Assembly: GCF_039962115.1 (NCBI RefSeq)
Contig: NZ_JAMPKJ010000061.1
Span: forward strand, 1-35,139
DNA from: Funiculus sociatus GB2-C1
GTDB taxonomy: Bacteria; Cyanobacteriota; Cyanobacteriia; Cyanobacteriales; FACHB-T130
Direction: 5' to 3'
Length of the DNA: 35,139 nt
Shown: positions 27,764 to 34,720 of the stretch, one piece after another
How the letters are laid out: every line of letters starts with the position of its first letter
How positions within the stretch are numbered: position 1 is the stretch's first letter
Position numbers and translations under genes: made by a program
The notes under the pieces: model-generated
Database searches by the model: none
Told to the model about the DNA's origin: nothing
Seen by the model: the letters and a program-made list of their open reading frames with translations, nothing else

Positions 27764-28060
27764 ATGGCAAGGATTAGAAAGAGTAGTGTCAGACCAGATC
27801 ACCGAAAAAAGCCAAGCCATAAAGGAAAGCAGTGCCAGCGGGGCAAAGGATTGATTTACGATGAGCTAAAAGAAAGATTAAATCTGACAATTACTCCCAC
27901 CGGAAAAAGCAAACTTGAAGCTAAAGCTAAAGCGGAGCGATGTAGCATTTCAACACTGATTGAGGAGTTGGCTAGAAGTGCAGCTCTTGAAGAATTTCAT
28001 CTGAGCGCTGACGTTCAATCTTCTACTTCATCTGAGAAGCTTGACTCTGAAACTTCTTGA
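27764..28060 (+). CDS. Small basic ribbon-helix-helix (CopG-like) protein
   Basis: A 98-residue protein with a Lys/Arg-rich N-terminal tail (to residue 30) and an RHH-like segment: LNLTITPTGKSKLEAKAKAE followed by SISTLIEELAR. This matches plasmid CopG-type regulators, in which the beta strand binds DNA. The acidic Ser-rich C terminus has no domain. GGAGTG lies about six bases before ATG 27764. It probably represses the divergent recombinase promoter or its own, through the palindromes upstream. A good terminator follows at 28221-28256. Confidence 0.7.
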   Translation: MARIRKSSVRPDHRKKPSHKGKQCQRGKGLIYDELKERLNLTITPTGKSKLEAKAKAERCSISTLIEELARSAALEEFHLSADVQSSTSSEKLDSETS

Positions 28061-28584
28061 TAATAAATTTGGACTTCGACCAATGGGTACTTCTTAGCAA
28101 TTGCAGCAGTTTGTACATAACAGTGGCGCATTCCAACCAAGCTTTAATAAAGAACATGACGTTAACAGCCTCGATAGGAGTATAGAGAACGGTAGTCAAC
28201 AGGTAATGATGCCCAAAAAACAAAAAGGGCGGCTCAATACAGAGTCGCCCTTTTTGGGATTGGATATTTAATTAGTGCTGCTATAGAGCATAACCTTTAG
28301 CCGATTAAAGTGTCAAGGGCTCAGTTGCCCAAATATTTTTCCATCATTAGGATGGAGTGCCTCGCTAACTCTTTTGACTTTTCTTTGACTCTATATTTAC
28401 TGCTACCCACTCAACTTGCTTTCTAGGAAGTAGTTGTACAGCTCATAAATATGTAGCGACCTGCAAGTTCACTCTTCCCTTTTTTGAATTTCACTAACAT
28501 TTTTGAGTGTGCATAACCTTAGTGGATAACCCCGTTAAACCACCTGCTGGAATTTGAGCCACGATGTTTACATCAGTGCGATCA
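28061..28584. other. Intergenic region containing a terminator; no supported gene
   Basis: Between the RHH gene and the convergent SnoaL-like gene only the terminator at 28221-28256 is evident. The remaining sequence is AT-rich with no clear signals except GTGCGATCACT near 28576. Confidence 0.5.
28221..28256 (+). terminator. Rho-independent terminator
   Basis: CAAAAAGGGCGGCTC pairs with GAGTCGCCCTTTTTG, with one G-T wobble and a short loop. The right arm ends in a T-run and the left begins with an A-run, so it can work in both directions. It probably ends the RHH transcript. Confidence 0.8.
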
Positions 28585-28998
28585 CTACACTTTCAGCGGC
28601 ATCGAAATATGCTGATGGGTAATCAGCCATTTGCCCTCTACCTGACAGAGGCAAAACGTTGCCCGTACCCAATCTTCAAATGTGCCGCCATCGGGCTTAG
28701 TGCCACCGCAGTGAATCAAACCGTGGGCAAAGGCCACATCATTACCAACAGTGACTTTGAGGTCGCGGATCTCAAAGCGAGTTGGGCCTTCCGTAGCGGG
28801 CTGCCACTCATCCCAGCTTTTGCGGTAGGCGTCTGCTCCTTCATATTTAAGCGGTGGCAGCACATCAAAAATGGTGACATCGGGCGCATGGTTGGCCAAA
28901 ACTTCGTCTTGCTGCCCAAGGCGGGTCGCCCGCGCCCATCTTTCCAATAGCTCCCGAATCGATGTTTCATGCCTTAGTTGGATACTGGTAACTGCCAT
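28585..28998 (-). CDS. SnoaL-like / SgcJ-type (NTF2-fold) protein
   Basis: A 137-residue protein from ATG 28998, which has AAGAAG in a fair ribosome-site position; an ATG at 29028 would add ten residues. The pattern RELLERWARATRLGQQDEVL, then APDVTIFDVLPPL, GADAYRKSWDEW, VAFAHGLIHCGG and a final WLITHQHIS is typical of SnoaL/SgcJ proteins with a cone-shaped NTF2 fold. Such proteins bind small hydrophobic molecules or act as cyclases or isomerases; no specific substrate can be named. It appears monocistronic and unrelated to the defence genes. It is probably a chromosomal-type housekeeping or stress gene carried along. Confidence 0.82.
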   Translation of the reverse strand: MAVTSIQLRHETSIRELLERWARATRLGQQDEVLANHAPDVTIFDVLPPLKYEGADAYRKSWDEWQPATEGPTRFEIRDLKVTVGNDVAFAHGLIHCGGTKPDGGTFEDWVRATFCLCQVEGKWLITHQHISMPLKV

Positions 28999-29109
28999 GA
29001 TTTTCTTCTTATTGATATCGATTACCAATTGACGATCTCATCAGTGCCGCCAAAGCTGGTAAGTAAATCTTTGAAGTGGGGCAAATCATCTTTAACGAGG
29101 AGAATGCCG

Positions 29110-29182
29110 TACTGACAGTATAGACACTTTCGCTTTAACGACACTAATGTGTTAATAGCGACAAATAATTTGTTATCTGATA
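29110..29182 (-). mobile_element. Transposon-end-like repeat
   Basis: Read on the minus strand from about 29182: GATAACAAATTATTTGTCG, then TTAACACATTAGTGTCGTTA, then AAGTGTCTATACTGTCAG. These spaced TGTCG/TGTC units resemble the ends of Tn7/Tn5053-like elements and the repeat at 32850. The interior would be to the left. It lies between the SnoaL-like and DUF3592 genes, and no transposase is nearby. Confidence 0.5.
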
Positions 29183-29200
29183 AAGGGCAACGAAAGATAT

Positions 29201-29698
29201 TCACCGCAACGAAAGTTGTTTATTGCTAGAGGCGGTGTCATTGTTTTCCGGGACAAAACAACTAATTCCACATAGCAAGAAAAAGGAGCTAACCATCAAA
29301 AACCACACAACTTGAGCTTCAGGTGATAAGCGGGAATCAAGTCTTGCCTTTGAAGGAAGGCTCGGATCGTACCGTAGAGAAACCGTCTTATTCTCACAAT
29401 CTTGCAGCCTCCAACAAGCGTCAGCTGTTGTAAAATCGACCAATTTTCCTTGATTGGTATGAAATCTCACCGTTGAAACTAATTTTAGTCTTATAGTGCT
29501 AGCTGTACCATTAGCGACAACTTGTTCTTCTACTCTCGTTTTAATGACAGTTCCAGTTGCTCTAATAGCCTTGGATTTAAAATCGACTTCAGATTTATAG
29601 AAAGAGGGTAGTTGAACTAACAGTGTCCCACCAATCAAAATACATAGAACACCGAATCCTTTTGTAAACAGACGATTTACCCCTAGTCCAATATTCAT
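29201..29698 (-). CDS. DUF3592-like membrane protein
   Basis: A 165-residue protein. ATG 29698 is chosen because GGAGG lies about six bases upstream. Residues 10-32 (FGVLCILIGGTLLVQLPSFY) and about 125-150 (VVWFLMVSSFFLLCGISCFV) are transmembrane segments. The part between them, with ATGTVIKTRVEEQV and VRFHTNQGKLVDF plus VSLRYDPSLPSKARL, matches the extracytoplasmic beta-rich DUF3592 pattern. Function is unknown for the family. No operon partner is clear: the next element downstream is the transposon-end-like repeat. Confidence 0.75.
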   Translation of the reverse strand: MNIGLGVNRLFTKGFGVLCILIGGTLLVQLPSFYKSEVDFKSKAIRATGTVIKTRVEEQVVANGTASTIRLKLVSTVRFHTNQGKLVDFTTADACWRLQDCENKTVSLRYDPSLPSKARLDSRLSPEAQVVWFLMVSSFFLLCGISCFVPENNDTASSNKQLSLR

Positions 29699-29786
29699 CT
29701 TTAACCTCCGCTCGATTACCACATCAATGCTGAGTCTCCTTCAATATAGGAGAAGTTATCTCAAGGTGATCAAGATAAGTGTTCAT

Positions 29787-29939
29787 TCATTGTTCGCATT
29801 CTCTACCGTCTTTATCGCCATCGAATCTATGCGGGTCTGGTGCTAGCACGTTGAAGTTTGGATGAGAAATATCACTGCAATCCCAGTCTGGTAGTGGTGG
29901 CAAAATCTGATAGCGGCATTGTTTACAAGGCACCAGGGC
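29787..29939 (-). pseudogene. Orphan excalibur calcium-binding domain remnant
   Basis: The minus frame reads PCKQCRYQILPPLPDWDCSD and NVLAPDPHRFDGDKDGRECE, ending in a stop at 29787-29789. The DxDxDGxxCE core is the excalibur motif, as at the C terminus of the broken nuclease at 19161-19880. A stop codon lies directly upstream (29940-29942) and there is no start codon, so only a tail of a gene remains. The two tails differ, so they are not one recent duplication. Confidence 0.65.
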
Positions 29940-30161
29940 TTAGTCATACTTATACAAAAATCTTGAACCACCTCTGGCGCCTTGAAGCGCGATCTGCGCT
30001 AGCTCTTTGAGAGCCGCTCCGCTAACGCTTTTCTCGAAACGCGATCGCATGATACGTCGCGAACAACTCCGGCTCGTCGAGAACCTTCTGACGTTTAAGG
30101 GTAATGAGTCGCTCCAGCCATCGGTGCAAACGCTCAACGACAGAACCCTTTTCTTGTGCGC

Positions 30162-30542
30162 TCACAGCCAGAGGCATTGACACCTGACGAGCCGCACGAC
30201 AGTATCTAACAGATTTGCATCTAATAGACTGACATCGATCGCTTTTACACTGGCACCTCGTTGTGCTGAGGGATAGCCTGCCTCCACCATGACTGAACCC
30301 ACCAGGGTGGGTTCGAGATCGAGACGAAGACCTAGGTACGGTTTTTCCTGGGTTGCTTCTAGAATTCGGCTGGCAATCGGCAGTTCGACCGTCCCCAGCA
30401 AATAATGGATTGGCTCGTACTGATAGCGATCGCTGCCTAGAAGGACTTCTTTGCTGCCTTTAGCAATCACACAAAAGGCAGGAATAGAGACATTATGAAA
30501 GCATTCCGAAGGGTAAGAGGAACGGTTGAATGTAGCACGGAG
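30162..30542 (-). pseudogene. AraC-type regulator N-terminal remnant
   Basis: The frame reads CFHNVSIPAFCVIAKGSKEV, LLGSDRYQYEPIHYLL, TVELPIASRILEATQEKPYL and GLRLDLEPTLVGSVMVEAG. This is the ligand-binding AraC_N domain. No start codon is found in the upstream part of the frame, and the frame runs into an unrelated stop at 30162. The DNA-binding HTH half is missing. Downstream (about 30055-30165) a different frame reads VVERLHRWLERLITLKRQKV, apparently part of another gene, so a junction lies near 30170. Confidence 0.65.
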
Positions 30543-30585
30543 TTGACATCATCAAACTTAAAATATTTACTCAGAGTCTCAATTT

Positions 30586-30591
30586 TATAAT
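30586..30591 (+). promoter_or_regulatory. Possible -10 element for the RarA gene
   Basis: TATAAT lies 19 bases before the ATG at 30610. No good -35 box sits at the usual distance; TTGACA at 30543-30548 is too far for this -10 and would pair instead with TATTTA at 30564. Either could drive transcription. Confidence 0.35.
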
Positions 30592-30609
30592 TAAAATTCC
30601 TGTATCGTA

Positions 30610-32847
30610 ATGCAGGTGAATACGGACTTGTTCGACTCTGTGCGTCAACAATCAGTGGACAACCAGGCACCCCTCGCCGCTAGGATGCGTCCTCGCACCC
30701 TAGATGAATTTATCGGTCAAGACCACATCATTGGGCCTGGACGCCTATTGCGTCGTGCGATTCAAGCTGACCAGCTTTCTTCGCTTATCTTTTTTGGCCC
30801 ACCGGGTACCGGGAAAACAACTCTCGCTCGGATTATCGCCAACTCAACTCGCGCTCACTTCATTGCGATTAATGCTGTTCTCTCTGGCGTCAAAGAAATT
30901 CGGGATGCGATCGCAACTGCTCAAAAACGTCAAAAGGAACATACTCAGCGCACTATCCTTTTTGTTGACGAGGTTCACCGCTTTAATAAGTCGCAGCAAG
31001 ATGCCCTGCTCCCTTGGGTGGAGAACGGGACGGTTATTCTAATTGGTGCAACCACAGAAAATCCCTACTTTGAAGTTAACAAAGCTCTTGTCAGCCGATC
31101 GCGCATCTTTCAGCTCAAACCTCTCAATGAAGCTGACTTACGCGGTGTCCTCCAACAGGCACTAACTGACTCAGAACGCGGTTATGGGACGCTATCTGTA
31201 ACAGTAGAGCCAGATGCGATCGCACATCTAGTCAATGTCGCCAACGGCGATGCCCGTTCATTACTCAATGCCTTGGAACTGGCTGTCGAGACAACACCAC
31301 AGGAGGCCGATGGTGTCATTCTCGTTACGCTGGCTGTGGCGGAGGAATCTATTCAGCAGAGGGCTGTACTTTATGACAAGGAAGGAGACGCCCACTTCGA
31401 TACCATTAGTGCCTTTATCAAAAGCTTGCGGGGTTCTGACCCTGATGCGGCTTTATACTGGCTAGCAAAAATGGTTTATGCCGGGGAAGACCCTCGCTTC
31501 ATTTTCCGGCGAATGTTAATTTTAGCCAGTGAAGATGTGGGACTGGCTGACCCCAATGCTGTCGTGGTCGTTAATGGCTGCGCCCAAGCCTTTGAGTGGG
31601 TGGGGATGCCGGAAGGACGCTATCACTTGGCTCAAGCTACGCTTTATCTCGCCAATGCTCCCAAATCTAACAGTGTCATGGGCTTTTTCGATGCCTTAGC
31701 AGTGGTTGAGAAGGAACGGGAGGTGGAGGTACCCAATCACCTCAAGGATGCTAACCGGGACAAGAAAGGATTGGGGCATGGAGCAGGTTATCTTTATCCT
31801 CATGCCTACCGTGACCATTGGGTGGCTCAACAGTACTTGCCTAGTAGTTTACAGGGACAGGTGTTTTATCAACCTTCAACACAGGGTTTTGAAGGGGAAA
31901 TTAAAACACAGGTGGCTCGTCATCGGGAAGCGCAGTTGGAAGCAGTGGCAGAAGGCGTTTTTGTCTCACCCGTTGAAGTGCTAACAACAGGGCCAACTGA
32001 CCGCACAGTTGACCGTTGGTTGCAGCGCACGTTAAGTCAGGTGGGTGAGCAACTGGAGATGGTACGCGATCGCATTTTCAGTCTGACTCAACTTCAGCGT
32101 CACCATGTTGTTTTGGACTTAAATGCAAGTAGTGGTTTACTCACCTTTGAAGCGTTGCGTCGGGTACCAGAAGGTGGAGTTTATGCCTGTACTCGGACAC
32201 CGGCTGAAGCTATTGCCCTACAAGAACAGGTGGCGGCACTTCCCGAACTCAAGCGTCCTTTTGTGTTGAGTTCTACCTTAACCGAGTTGCCAGAGGTTTT
32301 AGCCACCCAAGCCCCCGATATTCGGTTTGATTGCATCATCGGGCGCAATGCGCTTATCCACGAACCGGATAAACTCGCAGCAGCCAAAATGTTAGCTCAA
32401 TTGCTACAACAGTCGGGAGTCTTGGTACTAGCTGAGACGGTACCACGCTACACGCAACGGCTTTATCGTTTGCTCGAAAAGTCGAAGCTGAATGCTGACT
32501 TGTACCAGCGATTAGTGGCAGCGGAAGAGGCGATTTACAGCGACAAGTTAGACCCAATGGTGAACTGGGATACGGATGAGCTACGGGCTGCCTTCGAGGA
32601 GGTGGGGTTAGTAGTTGAAGTGGATGAGGAGCGATCGCTTACCCAATTGCATATTACACCCGCCTTAATCGAGCGCTGGTTCGCTACTACTTCTGCAACA
32701 AATAGACCTTCTTATGCGGCGCATTTGGCGAACAACCTTCACGAAGAAGAAATCCGTACTGTAAAAGACCTATTCACCCGCTGGTTACTCCATCAAACTG
32801 TTAATTGGGAGAGTGCGATCGCTTTTGCGAGGGCTGAGCTGTCGTAA
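30610..32847 (+). CDS. rarA: RarA/MgsA-family AAA+ ATPase fused to a methyltransferase-like domain
   Basis: A 745-residue protein. The first 430 residues are a replication-associated recombination ATPase: RPRTLDEFIGQDHIIG, Walker A GPPGTGKTTL (63-72), Walker B ILFVDEVHRF (116-125), ATTENPYFEVN (sensor 1), and the MgsA C-terminal block with GLADPNAVVVVNGCAQAFE and KDANRDKKGLGHGAGYLYPH. RarA acts at stalled replication forks. From about residue 495 a Rossmann-like part follows (HHVVLDLNASSGLLTFEALR), resembling a class I SAM methyltransferase with an atypical glycine motif. As I recall, this fusion occurs in cyanobacteria. The methyltransferase part may be non-catalytic. The gene looks intact. 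Confidence 0.9.
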   Translation: MQVNTDLFDSVRQQSVDNQAPLAARMRPRTLDEFIGQDHIIGPGRLLRRAIQADQLSSLIFFGPPGTGKTTLARIIANSTRAHFIAINAVLSGVKEIRDAIATAQKRQKEHTQRTILFVDEVHRFNKSQQDALLPWVENGTVILIGATTENPYFEVNKALVSRSRIFQLKPLNEADLRGVLQQALTDSERGYGTLSVTVEPDAIAHLVNVANGDARSLLNALELAVETTPQEADGVILVTLAVAEESIQQRAVLYDKEGDAHFDTISAFIKSLRGSDPDAALYWLAKMVYAGEDPRFIFRRMLILASEDVGLADPNAVVVVNGCAQAFEWVGMPEGRYHLAQATLYLANAPKSNSVMGFFDALAVVEKEREVEVPNHLKDANRDKKGLGHGAGYLYPHAYRDHWVAQQYLPSSLQGQVFYQPSTQGFEGEIKTQVARHREAQLEAVAEGVFVSPVEVLTTGPTDRTVDRWLQRTLSQVGEQLEMVRDRIFSLTQLQRHHVVLDLNASSGLLTFEALRRVPEGGVYACTRTPAEAIALQEQVAALPELKRPFVLSSTLTELPEVLATQAPDIRFDCIIGRNALIHEPDKLAAAKMLAQLLQQSGVLVLAETVPRYTQRLYRLLEKSKLNADLYQRLVAAEEAIYSDKLDPMVNWDTDELRAAFEEVGLVVEVDEERSLTQLHITPALIERWFATTSATNRPSYAAHLANNLHEEEIRTVKDLFTRWLLHQTVNWESAIAFARAELS

Positions 32848-32849
32848 AG

Positions 32850-33030
32850 TGTCGAATAACAGATTATTTGTCGTCTTAACAAATTGTTGTTGTTGAGCGT
32901 TTCTATCGCTACTAAAGCCTAGATATATTTGGGTGAAGAAAAGCTGGAGTTAAGATGATTATGGCTTTAAAGAGGAATTCCTAGCAAAGTGTTACTTAAC
33001 CCAAAAACCCTACTGTAAAAGATTTGAGAG
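32850..33030 (+). mobile_element. Transposon-end-like repeat, right copy
   Basis: It begins TGTCGAATAACAGATTATTT, continues GTCGTCTTAACAAATTG, and from 32869 to 33030 matches bases 180-19 in inverted orientation (about 92%). Units of about 20 bp ending in TGTCG look like transposase-binding sites of Tn7/Tn5053-like elements. It starts three bases after the rarA stop codon. The interior would extend rightward into the partition region, but no transposase is seen there. Confidence 0.55.
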
Positions 33031-33080
33031 AAAAGAAATCAAGCAGGAAGGTGCTAAACGCAGACAAAAAACTCGTCGAG

Positions 33081-33106
33081 ACATCCAGGAAAATTTTCCT
33101 GGATGT
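33081..33106. repeat. Perfect 26-bp palindrome
   Basis: The left half ACATCCAGGAAAA is followed immediately by its exact reverse complement. It could be a terminator hairpin, a protein-binding site or a cruciform-forming element. It lies about 390 bp before parA. Confidence 0.9.
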
Positions 33107-33402
33107 TGTGTTTGGGCAATCTCGTGATCTGCGCTAGCTCTGAAGAGAGCAGCAGCGCTGACTTGGCAGAGCTTTTAGGGGATGTCAGGGATTGCAAGTT
33201 GTTTTGCCATTGCCCCTAGCTTTTTATAAACTTCCGCTGCGACTTCGATGAAATCGAAGTAAAAGCAAATACCTCCACACAGTTTTCATAGGTATTCCGT
33301 GTCCGCATCCTCACAAAACCAGGTTTTAAGTATTGTCCTTTATGAAATGATTCCAGCCATACGGGTCAACAAACACGATAATTAGACTGAACACCCAAAA
33401 AA

Positions 33403-33437
33403 TCGCCAATTTGTAAATTTGGATTTTCGCCAATTTG
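33403..33437 (+). promoter_or_regulatory. Direct repeats upstream of parA (operator or parS candidate)
   Basis: TCGCCAATTTG occurs at 33403-33413 and again at 33427-33437, 24 bp apart, with TAAATTTGG between them. A related GTAAATTTGAAATTT occurs after the partner gene at 34460. RHH partition proteins bind such repeats to control the operon and mark the partition site. Confidence 0.45.
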
Positions 33438-33494
33438 AAAATAGACAAAGGCAAAAATCTGATTTACAGTGCTGGCATTGGTTGAGGAAAAACC

Positions 33495-34079
33495 ATGCTT
33501 GTAACTTGTACATCAGCTAAGGGAGGGGTAGGCAAAACAACTAGCGCGATACATATCGCAGCTCTCTTAGCCCAAAACGATTGCACCCTTTTAATCGACG
33601 GCGACCCTAATCACTCTGCCTTAAAGTGGGCAAAGCGAGGTGAATTGCCGTTCCAGGTCGTAGACCTAATGGCAGCGTCCCGGTATACCCGCAACTACGA
33701 GCATATTGTTTTCGATACTCCTGCTCGACCCAAACAAGACGACTTAGAAGCCCTAGTTGATGGGTGTGACCTGCTCATCATCCCCACCACTCCGGATATT
33801 CTCAGCATTGATGCAACTTTAGAGACAGTTGATTTACTCAACTCGCTCAAGTGCAATCACTATCGAATTTTGCTCACGATTATTCCGCCCTCCCGTAAAA
33901 CTGGAGAACAGGCGCGAGAAGCCTTAATAGATTTCCCTTTATTTGAACAATCAATTCGGCAGTATGCTGCTTATGAAAAAGCAGCATTGGAAGGAGTAAT
34001 TGTCCATCAGGTGAAGGATCGAAATGCCCGAATAGCCTGGAGAGATTTTAAAGCTTTGGGTAAGGAGTTATTACCGTGA
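33495..34079 (+). CDS. parA: ParA-type partition ATPase
   Basis: A 194-residue deviant Walker ATPase for plasmid partition. The deviant Walker A is KGGVGKTTSAIHIA (residues 9-22). LLIDGDPNHSALKWAKR is the switch region, and HIVFDTPARPKQDDLEAL is Walker B. GEQAREALIDFPLFEQSIRQ and YEKAALEG near the end are typical of small type Ib ParA/Soj proteins. It lacks an N-terminal HTH, so the partner probably does the DNA binding and autoregulation. GAGGA lies eight bases before ATG 33495. The stop overlaps the next gene's start (GTGA). Confidence 0.92.
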   Translation: MLVTCTSAKGGVGKTTSAIHIAALLAQNDCTLLIDGDPNHSALKWAKRGELPFQVVDLMAASRYTRNYEHIVFDTPARPKQDDLEALVDGCDLLIIPTTPDILSIDATLETVDLLNSLKCNHYRILLTIIPPSRKTGEQAREALIDFPLFEQSIRQYAAYEKAALEGVIVHQVKDRNARIAWRDFKALGKELLP

Positions 34080-34462
34080 GTAAAGACAATCCGTTTCGCA
34101 AGGCGATCGCCAACCGCCAACAGTCAGAACCTGACGCGCCCGATTCTATTTTGAACCTTCAGCCTGAACCTGCACCACTTCCAATTCAAAACCCTACTCC
34201 ACCTGAACCTAAGAAGCGCGGTAGACCTGCAACAGGAAAGCGATCAGATGATGCGTGGATTGGCAGAACTTTCTACATTCAGCGAGAAACTGACTTAGAC
34301 GCAGAAACTGAACTGCTCAGTCTAAAAAGGCAAGGGATCGAGCTAGACAAATCTGAGCTAGTCGATAAACTTCTTTGTGCCTGGGTTCAATGGCGAAAAG
34401 GTGAAAATATAGATTCTCTCCTTCCTGGCATTCCACCAATTCAAAAATCCAAAAATACGTAA
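34076..34462 (+). CDS. Partner of ParA, RHH-type DNA-binding protein (ParB/CopG-like)
   Basis: A 128-residue protein starting at GTG 34076, which overlaps the parA stop by four bases. Residues 1-60 are a Pro-rich, disordered tail ending in KKRGRPATGKRSDDAW, a DNA-minor-groove-type basic patch. The C-terminal half (IGRTFYIQRETDLDAETELL, then GIELDKSELVDKLLCAWVQW) fits a ribbon-helix-helix fold. Small RHH adaptors commonly pair with short ParA proteins. It probably binds the repeats before parA and stimulates the ATPase. It is not the classical ParB/KorB type. Confidence 0.75.
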   Translation: MSKDNPFRKAIANRQQSEPDAPDSILNLQPEPAPLPIQNPTPPEPKKRGRPATGKRSDDAWIGRTFYIQRETDLDAETELLSLKRQGIELDKSELVDKLLCAWVQWRKGENIDSLLPGIPPIQKSKNT

Positions 34463-34506
34463 ATTTGAAATTTCAGCCAGTCGTATGTTATGTTACTGCC
34501 GTTGGC

Positions 34507-34617
34507 ATGATTGAATCAAATAGCCTCTTAGCTGAGCAGGTTGTCCCAGAAAAACACTGGCCTATCAAGTACGAGCAAGAGAAAATCCAAATTCTTGATG
34601 CAGATGCACTAAATTGA
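34507..34617 (+). CDS. Possible 36-residue small protein
   Basis: ATG 34507 opens a short frame reading MIESNSLLAEQVVPEKHWPI and ending DADALN. A TTG at 34465 in the same frame would extend it to 50 residues. No ribosome site or family supports it; codon content is the only hint. It may be a gene remnant downstream of the partition pair. Confidence 0.25.
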   Translation: MIESNSLLAEQVVPEKHWPIKYEQEKIQILDADALN

Positions 34618-34720
34618 AGAAAGCAACAAGGTATGTGTAGCCGAGGGTGAGTTCGATTTATCCGTTACGGGGTCTTGAGTTATACTCCCTACGGCAGATC
34701 CGAGTTTCATCTGAGTGAAT

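Larger units (their letters stand above)
33031..33494. promoter_or_regulatory. Non-coding region upstream of parA with palindromes and direct repeats
   Basis: No gene is seen. It holds a perfect 26-bp palindrome at 33081-33106, an interspersed repeat (GATCTGCGCTAGCTCT, about 33126) also found near 29990, a hairpin ACTTCGAT/ATCGAAGT at 33242-33260, and direct repeats before parA. It should contain the par promoter and perhaps the centromere-like site. Confidence 0.45.

Noticed and set aside
28023-28223. A 66-residue minus-strand frame (hydrophobic)
   Set aside because: It starts at the edge of the terminator stem, overlaps the end of the RHH gene and has no ribosome site; a gene remnant cannot be excluded.
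29022-29204. A 60-residue open frame on the minus strand
   Set aside because: It lies mostly on the transposon-end-like repeat and shows no protein-like features.
29940-30137. A 65-residue minus-strand frame
   Set aside because: It overlaps an interspersed GC-rich repeat (about 29988-30052) and another coding-like frame, with no domain or start signal.
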